Positions 9,533 through 19,163 of a stretch of DNA of 64,000 nt are shown piece by piece. Position 1 is the first letter of the stretch; each line of letters opens with the position of its first letter. The DNA is from Branchiostoma floridae (Eukaryota; Chordata; Leptocardii; Amphioxiformes; Branchiostomatidae): positions 6,225,204 through 6,289,203 of the forward strand of contig NC_049997.1 of NCBI RefSeq assembly GCF_000003815.2. Reading direction: 5' to 3'. The notes beneath the pieces were generated by a model. The model saw only the letters and a list, made by a program, of their open reading frames with translations. It ran no database searches and was not told the origin of the DNA. A program made the translations under genes and the position numbers.

Positions 9533-12500
9533 TGTGTGTGTGTGTGTGTGTGTGTGTGTGTCAGTGTGTGTATGTGTGTGTATGCATTGTGTGTGTGAGT
9601 GAGAGAGAGAGAGAGAGAATGTTATCTTGCCTTAACAAATTTCCTTACCAGGTTTAGGAATGACAGGCACTTTCTCCTTGATCTTGTCCCCAGTGGCAAA
9701 CATGGGTGAGATGAAGTTTGTGGCACCTCCGGTACTGCCCTGCAAGAAAGGAGAGTACAAATTTATCAAGATTGCAATGTTGCAAGTAAACTTAATTTCA
9801 CGGTTCATGTCTTTTCTATGGGAACTCTCTGTATGTCTTTCATAGCATGAGTGTTTATCAATGGACAAGTAAGGTTTCAACCAACATTACATGAGTCCAT
9901 TGAGCATTTACTCATGCCACTCTAGATTATGGCTAAGTGGTGACCGCGTAGCGCAGTGGGACCGTGTTCGCCCCGTGACCGAGAGGTTGCGGGTTCGAAT
10001 CCGCCTACCGTGTTACCGATCTTGTGCCCTTGGGAAAGGCACTTTACACGACTTTCCTCACTTTACTCAGGTGAAAATGAGTACCTAGCTTCGGCTCACG
10101 GTGATTAACATCATTCACCCGGACGGGAGACCTGGTGCATATGAAAGGGTGTGTCATCCTGTAAGGGGCGGTATAACCCTGTCGTGCGCAAACATGTGCG
10201 AACATGTGCGATCACGTCGACCGATGATGTATGTTCGTCTGTATCTCTGTGGATCTGCCGCTACCAGCCCAAAGCTGCCTAGGTAGATCCGTGTAATGAG
10301 TTGTATCATTGGCAAATAAGTAAAATAAAATAAAATAAATAAGTAGCTATATGACTTAAGCATATAGTATTATACATATACATTACATATATTTGAAAAT
10401 ATGGAGACACACAAGAAAACAAAACATAACAACATGCCAAAAATAAAACCTCCATTTACATGTACCTTCTTTTGCAGACTTCTAGCAACACCTATTTTGC
10501 AGGAATGCTGACTTGTGATTTTTAACATGGACTCAGGTTCTCTGACGTTGGGACAGTTCTGCCCTTGCCAGAACTCCTTTCCCATCATTACAGATGCTTA
10601 GTCCATGTTGAAAATCACAAATCAGCACTGCTAGAAGTCTGCAATGCAGGCTACACTACATAGAAGTAAAACGTTACAGACTACAGACTAAAGTACTATA
10701 TGATAATTCTCTACTCACCTCGTTTAAGTACAGCATGAGCGTGAGGTAGCTCCTGTACTCAGAACTATACTCACCTCGTTTAAGTACAGCATGAGTGTGA
10801 GGTAGCTCCTGTACTCAGAACTGTACTCACCTCGTTTAAGTACAGCATGAGTGTGAGGTAGCTCCTGTACTCAGAACTGTACTCACCTCGTTTAAGTACA
10901 GCATGAGTGTGAGGTAGCTCCTGTACTCAGAACTGTACTCACCTCGTTTAAGTACAGCATGAGTGTGAGGTAGCTCCTGTACTCAGAACTGTACTCACCT
11001 CGTTTAAGTACAGCATGAGTGTGAGGTAGCTCCTGTACTCAGAACTGTACTCACCTCGTTTAAGTACAGCATGAGTGTGAGGTAGCTCCTGTACTCAGAA
11101 CTGTACTCACCTCGTTTAAGTACAGCATGAGTGTGAGGTAGCTCCTGTACTCAGAACTGTACTCACCTCGTTTAAGTACAGCATGAGTGTGAGGTAGCTC
11201 CGGTACTCAGAACTGTACTCACCTCGTTTAAGTACAGCATGAGTGTTAGGTAGCTCCTGTACTCAGAACTGTACTCACCTCGTTTAAGTACAGCATGAGT
11301 GTGAGGTAGCTCCTGTACTAAGGATAAGGGAGAAATTCTTTGTACACAACCAGTGGGTACTTACATAGCTTACGTTTCGATGTCTCTCAGACACCTTCGT
11401 CAGAGCTTCTAACTGGAGTTCTGCTTCTCACCGCTATATGTAGCCGATGTAGGTGGCGCTTTTGCGGTGAGAAAACAATCCCAAACGTGGCTTAGTTTGT
11501 ATCCCCCTTCGTCCCGGTTCATCACTGGGGTTGACTTTCTTATCCAGATGGCCTCCTTAATCCACCGTGCCCGCCTATTGTCTTCCCTGTCTATGACCTT
11601 CGCCCCCTCCCAGTCAATTACGCAATTGTTCCTGGCGATATGGTCTGTAACTGCCGACTTCTTTTCTTCTTTGAGCGCAAGTCTTTTCTGTGATCTTGTG
11701 TATCTTGTGGCATCTATGTTGTTGGCTTCTTTCTTGTGTTCTTCTAACCTCGTCCCAAAAGTCCTTCCTGTTTCACCAATATACACCTGATCACAGCTCT
11801 GGCACGGGATTCTGTACACACAGTCTGTTTTGGCTAAGTCCTCCTGTTTGTCCTTAGGATGCACTAACAGACTTCTCAGTGTTGTTTTGGGTTTGACTGC
11901 AGTGGCTATCCCGTGTTTCCGAAATACCCTTTCCAAAGGTTCCGTGACTCCTTTGACGTAAGGGATGATCACCATACCTTTCGACTTTTCCTGTTGTTTA
12001 GTGCTCAGTTCTTTCTGTTTAGGTCTCTTCTTCTGTTGTTCCACTTTGTTGAAGGCCCATTGAGGGTAGCCACAGCGTGTGAGGGCTCTCTTGACATGTT
12101 GTGTTTCCTGTTCTTTGTCCTGGTCTTCAGTGGTGACGGTGTTGCATCGGTCCAACAGGGTACGGATTACTCCTAACTTTTGGTGCAGAGGGTGGTGGGA
12201 CTGGAAGTTAAGGTATTGGTCTGTGTGCGTACTCTTCCTGTACACCAAAAGTTTCACTGTGCCATCCTCCTTATGCACTAGAAGGGTGTCAAGGAAAGGT
12301 AGTGTGCCTTCCTTCTCCTCTTCATACGTAAACTGTATGTTGCCGGTGGGGTCGATGCTGTTAAGGTGGTCTGTGAGCTCTTGCTGGGCTCCTGTACTAA
12401 GGTCAGACAGTATACTCACCTCGTTTAAGTACAGCATGAGTGTGAGGTAGCTCCTGTACTCAGAACTGTACTCACCTCGTTTAAGTACAGCATGAGTGTG

Positions 12501-15500
12501 AGGTAGCTCCTGTACTCAGAACTGTACTCACCTCGTTTAAGTACAGCATGAGCGTGAGGTAGCTCCTGTACTCAGAAATGTACTCACCTCGTTTAAGTAC
12601 AGCATGAGCGTGAGGTAGCTCCTTTCCCCGTTTTCCCGGCGGTAACTCCCGTCCATGTGTGGATGGAAGTAGTTACCTGGACCGTACTTCAGAAATCTCA
12701 GTCTGTGTGACACAAAACACATGATTGTAATAAAACTATGTGTCTTATATCTTAAAAATATATCAATACCACTTCTCTTTTCATATGCCCAAGGAGCTTT
12801 TATGAGAAGGAAAGAGAACAAAATCATTTATGATAAAAGCTCCTTGATGTGCCTGAAAATAGGTTGCAACTTTTTTCAAGGCCAAGATTTTTTAAATTTT
12901 GATACAGTTTGGGCAAAAATGGTCAAATAATAGATTAGATGGAGGAAAAACAAAAGAGAAAGTAGAGGACAATATTTGCAATGCAGTGCATACAACACAT
13001 GTATGCATGTAATATTACATGGCTTAACAACAGAATAGAGCAAATAGAAAGTTATACATGTACATACTTTCAACAAGAGGCTTTTCAACACTGACTGATT
13101 CTGATCTGAATTTATTTTATCAATTACATGAAAACAAAAAGCTTTACCTCTCGTTGAGCCCCAGCACCTTCCTCCTGGCCCATCTACGAGGCACGTACTG
13201 TTTGATTCTCTCCCAGATCTGCTCTGCTCTCTCCGTGGAGTCCATGATGCATCGCTCACTGTTCCTATAGTCTGTGGCCAGGATCTGTCTACAAGGGGAA
13301 AATGTGAGATAATTTTCAGAAGCAAGGAAAAGTAGCTTTCAAAAAATACATTCTGTATTCAGGGCCCAAAATACTTTTTTCAGCCAGGTTGTCCATGTGG
13401 CAACCTGAGTCAAAAGCCGGGGCTGAGGTTGCGCCATCAGCATTTCAGGTTGCCCCACTTTCAAATTGTTACTTTCTTCAAATCAGCTACTTATCCATTA
13501 TCTTTTCTTCCAGCTATATGTAACTAATTGTACTATGTTTTATGTTATCAAAAAAATGGATACAAAAGCTTATGCATGTTAAGGTGGGGAAAAAGCTGCG
13601 AGTGTTCCAACAGCAAAATTTCAGGTTGCTCAGTGTGCAATCTGGGTTTAAAATCAAGTTGCGCAAAGCAAAATGTGGTTGCATTTTCAAGTGGGCAAGT
13701 GGGTATTTCGAGCCCTAGTACTGTATATTTCTAAAAGGCTATTCATCCATCTATTCATTTCATTGTTATTTGTACAAATTAACCCTAGGCGGAGTCAAGA
13801 TGACGTGTGGACCTGCTCTTGCCTTGGGCTTAAACTGCTAAATGTTGGTGGAAAGTCAATGAATAACTTTAATACAGTTAACAAATGACAAAGTTTAAAA
13901 AAAAATGAGAAAATGTTTTCTCTGTTTTGAGGTTTGAAGAGACTGTCTATTGTTGGGGCGAAAAATCACTGTCTCCAAGTGTCTTAAGTATCAGGTACAT
14001 GTGACAAACTCCAAGAGCTAAAGGAAGCTTGCAGGATGCAGAAAAAAGGTGAAGAAAGACTGAATGCAGCTATAGGACTTTCCAAAGACTATCACAGGAC
14101 TTTCAAACTTGTCACATATGTAGCTGAGAAAGAGAATGCCCAATCCATATTGATTATGCAAATGATGACCTCATTTACATAATCAATGAGTAAACATGAA
14201 CTTGTTGACAGATTATGATTTTTGGTATGAAGATAGCCTAAGTGAAGACTTACATAGTGGGATGCTTATTATGCAAATCAACAGCAAATTTACATAATTA
14301 ATGAGGAAAGTTTACAAATCCAAGTGGCATTCCACGATAGGACTTTCAAAGTTGTCACCTATGTAACTGACAAAGGTAACTGAGAAAAGCAGCATAACTT
14401 TAAATTTTGACATCTCGTGTTCTGGACATGCTGTGGTCATGATTTTTGAGTGGTAGATAGCATTGAGGTCTTCTGATGAGAGAAGTGTCTTGAGCTCAGT
14501 CAAGTCAGTGAAAGGGGCTTCAAGTTCAAGATTAGAATACAGTGACTGATGATGATGGCACAAGTACCTTCCTCCTCCAACATTGAGCATGGCAACTTCA
14601 TATCCTTGGTCTTCTGTCTGCCGAATCAGCTCTTCACATTCCTGAAAAAAATACAAAAAAATCATCCTGGCTAAAAGTCTGGTTTCCAAGATAGATATTA
14701 ACTTACTCTCTAAGGTACTCTGATGACCTACACAGTGCCATTCTCCTATACAGAGGGACCACAGTCGTGTCAAAACGGCTTGTGTTACCTCTGCTTTCTT
14801 GTGCAATCAGACCAGTTAGGGAGCGCCCTACTTATAAATATTAATGAGCTTGCCCTTATATGGGCAGTCAGCCGTTGGGGATCGGGCGTAGGCATGGTGA
14901 GCAAACAAAGCCATGGTAATACGTAACATGATTGGCTGATAGCTTCCCAGGGGCCTTTGCGAGACAGCTTGCGACAACAACAAGCCCAAGAAAGCCCTAT
15001 TCTCTGATTGGTTGACAGCTTGTTTGTAGCGACAATCATAATAGCCACTAATAGGGCATGGGATAGCAGGGCCCCATAAGGTAATGCCGTTGGGGACCGG
15101 GTGTTAGGAGGATGCACAGTGCCAGCCCTTAAGACAGAGGCTGCTAGCTTAGCTGCCATCAAGCCTTTACATTTGAATACACAGTGAGTGTGTGAGTGTG
15201 AGAGTGAGAGAATTGATGAGTGAGTCAGGGTGAATGAGTGAGTGGGTGAATGAGTGAATGAGCAAGCAAGTAAGTGCATGCGTGAGTAGTGAGTGAGTGA
15301 GTAATTATATATAACGTTGTGTATAAAATATTGTATGTATTCTTCATAGAAAGACTGGAGAGTGTACAGAGGCGAGGAACCAAGTTTATCCTCAACAATT
15401 ACCAAACTTACTACACGTACAAAGACAGGCTGCTCAGTTGCTCACTTTTACCCTTGTCATATAGACGTGAAATTTTAGATTTAGTTTTCATTTTCAAATG

Positions 15501-16766
15501 TTTCTTAGGATATTACGAAATAGATGTCAACAATTACTTAACTTTCCCACATCCTCTCCTTAGATCACATGATCAGGCCAAGTTAACCCCAGGCAAATGT
15601 AATACTACTACCTTTAAGTACTCATTTTTTCTTAGAATTGCTCACATTTGGAATTCTCTCCCTACAGAAATAAGACAACTCAGGCTAATCCCAGACTCAT
15701 CAATTAGGCGCTTTAAGCAAGACATTTCAGGCCATTATCTATCCCTTTTGTCAACACACTTCGACGCTCATAAAACTTGCACATGGACCACTTGTTGAAA
15801 ATGCTGTCTGACATAGTTAACTCGACATGTTTCTTCAATACCATTACTTTATATCTCTAAGACTTTCACTTACAGTTTGGTTGTATCAATTCCTCTTTGT
15901 TTTTACTGCTATTCAGATAATTTCTTAGAATGTTTTGTCAATTATGTGAATGTATTAAGTATTAGTTATGTGCTCTTATTTGTCACACATGTATTTTTGT
16001 TTTTTAAATGTACCCTGGAGGTGGCGGCCCTGAAAAGGATATGCTAATCCTGTTGCCGTCACCTTTCAGATTCCTTCTGAAAAAGCTTAATAAATAAAAA
16101 ATAGCTTTGTTATTCAGTATAAGTTAGACATCCAGGTCATATAAGAATAACGCCAAAAGCTGTTACTAAAGCAACTGGATATGATTTGGGAAATGGTCAG
16201 ACGTTTCATACAACACCCAAATGTCTTCTGTCAGTGATATCATATCGGTGTCACTTAATGAAAGACATTATAATAGGGGGGTTGTCTGAAACGTCTGACC
16301 ATTTCCAATATCTTACCCAGTTGCTTGTGTAACGCTGGTTCATCTTTATCTGGGGGTAACCTATATTCGTTGTCTGTAAGTAAAAATGTATTTAGGGATA
16401 TTAAGTCGATGGACGGTGGTTTCAAATAGGAACATTTTGAAAATATTGCAAATTTGAAACCACTGTCAGCAGACTTAATATTCCTAAGTAAAAGTGCTGT
16501 TTTTAAAGACAACGGATAAAGGTCACCCCACGGATAAAGGTGAACGAGCATTAACTGCTTTTTGGCATTTGCAATCCAGTGTTCCTCACCTTTTTTGAGA
16601 AGACGTTATCGACGATGAAGGCCAGTTTGTCGTTCTGGAAGTCCCCCGGGAGGTTGATGTCCTTGCGCTGACCGTGCAGCTGTACATCCACCTCCGACAG
16701 GGTCCGCAGGTCTGCCGGGGATCCACTGGTGTTCCCCATCCGGTCTGCAGGGTTGGAGCTAGTCAT
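9039..16766 (-). CDS. Fe(II)/2-oxoglutarate dioxygenase, prolyl-4-hydroxylase (P4Hc) type
   Basis: Six exons on the minus strand: 16766-16590, 14641-14568, 13288-13148, 12702-12588, 9739-9649 and 9175-9039. All have GT-AG borders and matching phases (0, 2, 2, 0, 1), giving 244 residues. The likely start is MTSSNPADRM. Motifs in order: FSKKECEELIRQTEDQGYE (typical N-terminal helix of P4Hc domains); KYGPGNYFHPHMDGSY, where H and D of HMD form the first two iron ligands; LTLMLYLNEGSTGGATNF, the usual core strand; VLVFQHDIYHEG, with the distal iron-ligand histidine; and KYAMRTDVMY, with the basic residue expected to hold 2-oxoglutarate. It ends in a glutamate run. It should hydroxylate a protein or small substrate using O2 and 2-oxoglutarate; the substrate cannot be read from sequence. 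No signal peptide or membrane segment is apparent. The donor edge of exon 4 is amplified 15-fold in the following intron. Confidence 0.86.
9493..9620. repeat. (GT)n / (GA)n microsatellite
   Basis: Mostly GT dinucleotides, turning into GAGAGA at 9600-9620. It lies in the last intron of the dioxygenase gene. Confidence 0.95.
9938..10345 (+). mobile_element. tRNA-derived SINE
   Basis: A pol III A box (TAGCGCAGTGG) and B box (GGTTCGAATCC) lie in the right order and spacing within a tRNA-like head. A body containing CTTGGGAAAGGCACTTTACA follows, and the tail is a (AAATA)n run at 10320-10345. The same head and body occur inverted at 19950-20388. It lies in the last intron of the dioxygenase gene. 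It is not a functional tRNA gene: the cloverleaf is not maintained. Confidence 0.85.
10713..11323 (-). repeat. Exon-edge minisatellite, 11 copies of 56 bp (intron side of the Penelope insertion)
   Basis: Each 56-bp unit, read on the minus strand, is 33 bases of exon (the 11 codons SYLTLMLYLNE) followed by GTGAGTACAGTTCTGAGTAC, that is, the exon end and its splice donor. Copies start at 10715 and every 56 bp to 11275 and are nearly identical. The array continues at 12403-12640 after a transposon insertion. Confidence 0.95.
11324..12387 (-). mobile_element. Penelope-like retroelement (5'-truncated, RT C-terminus plus GIY-YIG endonuclease)
   Basis: The minus-strand reading frame from 12387 to 11409 encodes the C-terminal part of a reverse transcriptase, with the conserved LPFLDTLL and KSTHTDQYLNFQSHHP region, followed by a GIY-YIG endonuclease: CVYRIPCQSCDQVYIGETGR, then TRLEEHKKE, and later TDHI and ARWIKEAIWI. 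This domain pairing defines Penelope-like elements. The element is flanked by identical 15-bp direct repeats (GCTCCTGTACTAAGG at 11309-11323 and 12388-12402), its target duplication. It was inserted into a host minisatellite inside the dioxygenase intron. The apparent N-terminus MLYLNEVS of the open frame is host repeat, not element. Truncated at the 5' end, so not autonomous. Confidence 0.88.
11350..11416 (-). ncRNA. Hammerhead-ribozyme-like motif of the Penelope element
   Basis: On the minus strand the order is CCAGT (outer stem I), CTGACGA (catalytic box), a 7-bp stem II (GGTGTCT/AGACATC with loop GAG), GAAA, a short stem III (CGTA/TATG with loop AGC), then GTA as the cleavage triplet and ACTGG closing stem I. 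Penelope-like elements are known to carry minimal type I hammerheads at their ends. One extra A between CTGACGA and stem II departs from the canonical core, so activity is uncertain. Confidence 0.6.
12388..12640 (-). repeat. Exon-edge minisatellite, remaining 4 copies including the real exon edge
   Basis: 56-bp units start at 12416, 12472, 12528 and 12584. The last one is the true 3' edge of dioxygenase exon 4 (12588-12702). The first 15 bases of this segment are the Penelope target duplication. Confidence 0.93.
13361..13714. mobile_element. hAT-like MITE
   Basis: Begins CAGGGCCCAAAATAC and ends GTATTTCGAGCCCTA. The interior repeats CAGGTTGC words. A left end of the same type (CAGGGCTCAAAATACTTTTT) lies at about 4862 in TAF8 without a clear right end. 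Target duplication not clear. Confidence 0.5.
14080..14320. repeat. Dispersed repeat with ATTATGCAAATCA words, copy 1
   Basis: The order TTTGGTATGAAGATAG, AAGTGA, ATTATGCAAATCA, AATTTACATAATTAATG is found again at about 26080-26180. Shared order over about 100 bp marks a degenerate repeat family of unknown class. Confidence 0.55.
15186..15310. repeat. Degenerate GAGT/GAATGAGT simple repeat
   Basis: Irregular (GAGT)n and (GAAT)n words in a dioxygenase intron, directly before a truncated LINE. Confidence 0.85.
15340..16112 (+). mobile_element. 5'-truncated CR1/L2-type LINE (RT C-terminus and 3' end)
   Basis: The frame to 15798 contains LESVQRRGTKFILNNY, then DRLLSCSLLPLSYRREI, LVFIFKCFLGYYEIDV and RIAHIWNSLPTEIRQ, the usual C-terminal region after the reverse transcriptase of CR1/L2-like elements. 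A 3' untranslated part with CCTGAAAAGGATATGC follows, ending in AATAAATAAAAAATAG. Sense strand is plus, opposite to the host dioxygenase gene. Confidence 0.8.
16330..16553. mobile_element. Foldback MITE, family 1, copy 2
   Basis: TAACGCTGGTTCATCTTTAT at the left pairs with ATAAAGGTGAACGAGCATTA at the right, with the same internal inverted arms as the copy at 5831-6043. It is 36 bp from the 3' edge of the first dioxygenase coding exon. Confidence 0.8.
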
Positions 16767-16827
16767 GTAAGAGTTAAAGTTAAATAAGGTTAAAGTTTGC
16801 CCATACATCTAAGATGCGTAGGGTGGC

Positions 16828-17063
16828 GCCCATCTCCACTTTGAAGCCCTTGGGCCACACATGTGCAAGCCACTACAGCAGGGGGCTGGTCCGCTGGTAG
16901 TGATGTGTGTTTAACTTCCATACTCTTCCTCATTAGTGCTGAGTGTTAAGCAGAGAAAGCAGCATGTACCATTATTAGAGTCTTTTATGACTCGGCCGGG
17001 GTTCAAACTCACGACCTACCGAATGCAAGGCAAACACTCTACCCACTCGGCCATTGTACCAGT
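16828..17063 (-). mobile_element. tRNA-derived SINE, second family
   Basis: Read on the minus strand, a tRNA-like head with GGCCGAGTGGGTAGAGTG and a B box around GAGTTTGAACCCC is followed by a body ending in GGAGATGGGCGCCACC. A related copy lies at 30565-30890. It lies upstream of the dioxygenase start. Confidence 0.65.
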
Positions 17064-17108
17064 CAATGTACTGTCATCAGTCATGGAAGAGCAACAGGTG
17101 AAAATGAG

Positions 17109-17330
17109 TAACGCTAGTTCACCTTTATCCGATGGGTAACCTTTATCCGTTGTATACACATTTGTAGTATTCATGGTTATTTATAAGTCGACAGACAGCT
17201 GTTTCAGACTGGAGTGCTATGAAAAAAATGTAATTTGAAACCAACGTCCGTCGACTAGATATTCCCAATTACATAACTTTTAAAAACAACGGATATAGGT
17301 TACCATGTGGACAAAGGTGAACTACCGTTA
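17109..17330. mobile_element. Foldback MITE, family 1, copy 3
   Basis: TAACGCTAGTTCACCTTTAT and the inverted ACAAAGGTGAACTACCGTTA bound a foldback interior related to the other three copies. Confidence 0.78.
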
Positions 17331-17339
17331 CTTAGATTT

Positions 17340-17625
17340 AGTTATATAACTTAATAGGGGCTGTCCCTTGGATAAGATGTTAAATAAGATGTTGATGGGT
17401 CGTTCGGTGTAATATAACGAGCTGCTCCCGCGCCGCGTGCCTGGGAAGCTGGTGTGTTACGCTGAACGGCATTTATACCGGCCATATATAGACACAGAAA
17501 CGGAGGTCCCGTGTTTGGTGACAGAACCCATTAACGCGTTAAAGATTCTACCCATCACACCTTTTGTAATGGGGGCATGCCCTGGTGTGCGATGGTGCAA
17601 ACCTTACAGCTTTTAATCTAGGCAT
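17340..17625. mobile_element. SINE tail interrupted by a dispersed GC-rich segment
   Basis: GGAGGTCCCGTGTTTGG and GGTGTGCGATGGTGC match the tail of the SINE seen at 19950-20388. Between them and 17395 is a segment (CCGCGCCGCGTGCCTG then GAAGCTGGTGTGTTACGC) that is found again at about 62180-62235. Confidence 0.5.
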
Positions 17626-18239
17626 GTACATGTACAAGTCTTCAGCATATTGAAGTTGGTAGCCTCAAAAGAAAGAATAAGAAGCTTTTAATTAATAACA
17701 ACACTTGGAAGGCCAGACCAATTAAATTAGTTACCTCTCAGATTTTTTGCAGAAAAAAAAATACACCATTATTAAGAATGTCACTATGTCAGGGAAATAC
17801 AGTCATTCACATCGCATACTTTTCTCTACCCCTTACATCTGCTTGAAGATCAAACTGAAAGGAAAGTCACACATAGATAAATGCAATTGCACTTTTCTAA
17901 CAGACTCACTTACGTTCTAGATCTCTTGACAAAAGGCGACCAACAAGTCCGTAAAAATGCGACTGTGCAGGGACAGGGCTCAGTCCGACTATTGCCGACT
18001 GTTTGAAGACATCATGATCATTATATTTCAATCTCTTTCCTGTCTCTCTCCTTCCTGAAAATCTTAGTACTGACATTCGCAGCAAGCTCGGCTGCTTTTA
18101 TAGTGGTCCCCTATTCTCGGACCATGAAGTCATCGCTAAAACAGACAAGTATAAACAACACTCAGCACTTACCGCGAACTTCCCGTCATGTATTCAGTCG
18201 TCATCGTGAAAACGCCTTCTGTACCACGTCGCCACTCAG

Positions 18240-19163
18240 ATGACTCAGAGCTCCAAAATAAACCTAATACTCTAAAATTATTCCACCTTTAAGTCGATTC
18301 CATGGTATCTCTGTAAGCTATAGATGGGAGAGCAAAGCTTGTGACTTGGTGCAAGTAGGACTTTTGCTCGTTTTGAAGCGTAAAGCAGTTTCAGATGATG
18401 CTTTTGTCTCTACTTCAAGCTTGTTGCTACTTCCGCGTAAACAGGTGTTTGACCTCTGACCTAGAGGATGCTGTGCAACAGCGCTACTAATTCACAGCGG
18501 AATGGCCGTGAAACGCAGTAAAAGTTTTTCGTTGTGAGTACTATAATTTATATGTCGTATAATGTCGTATACCTGTCAACCGACAAGAGGGATAATGGAT
18601 GACTACCGGCAGACTAGCAGCGTGACACAAATTCTCAAACTCAAAGGCCTGCAGTGGCTCCCTCTCTCTGAAAGAAGAAGGAACGTTTCCCTGCCAATCC
18701 ATATGTAGAAGTAGATGTTGACATTTCGCCTATAAGATCCGCTTACAAAAGCTATTGTCCGGAGTTTGATATGATAAAAATATATTTGAAAATACTTCGC
18801 TTGTGCGGGTGTTTTTGCTTCGAACTTACCTCTGAATGGGGAAATAAAAGACAAGAAAATCGTATTTCGGTATTTTCCAACCTTCCTTCAAAAAACCTGT
18901 TTGTAAGTTTATCTATATGATCTGGGATCATAGGGCCCTGGCTACGAAAGTGTGGTCAGACGAGTTACTACTTGTCGGACAAGTTACTGTCCACAAAAGG
19001 TGGGTTCCCCCATGGGAACATTTATCTCGTGCATCGAAGGGACGGGGAACTGAAAGCAAAGGGCGTCGCTTGTGTTTGTCTTCGACAGCTTGGAGAATTC
19101 CCGATCAAGAAGCCGCTAGCGTCTTTAGAAAGTGAAACGACACCACAACTGTGACTTGTCGAG
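18240..19163 (+). promoter_or_regulatory. Upstream flank and 5' UTR of ninjurin A, duplicated in front of ninjurin B
   Basis: Colinear blocks recur upstream of gene B: 18250-18330 with about 23795-23890, 18440-18525 (CAGGTGTTTGACCTC, GCTGTGCAACAGCG) with about 24150-24240, and 18950-19160 with about 28260-28540 (GGGAACTGAAA, GTCGCTTGT, GCTAGC then TCTTTA, GAAAGTG, GACACCACA). The shared part ends at the start codons. It probably contains the promoter and untranslated leader; no TATA box is assigned. Confidence 0.6.

Noticed and set aside
9938-10010. tRNA gene on the plus strand
   Set aside because: A and B boxes are present, but the rest does not fold as a tRNA and the head continues into a SINE body with an A-rich tail. 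The same applies to 20310-20388 on the minus strand.
10713-11323. CRISPR-like array of regular direct repeats
   Set aside because: The units are contiguous with no unique spacers, sit in a eukaryotic intron and are copies of an exon edge.
12388-12437. N-terminus MLYLNEVSIL of the Penelope open frame
   Set aside because: These codons are host minisatellite and target duplication fused by chance in frame to the 5'-truncated element.
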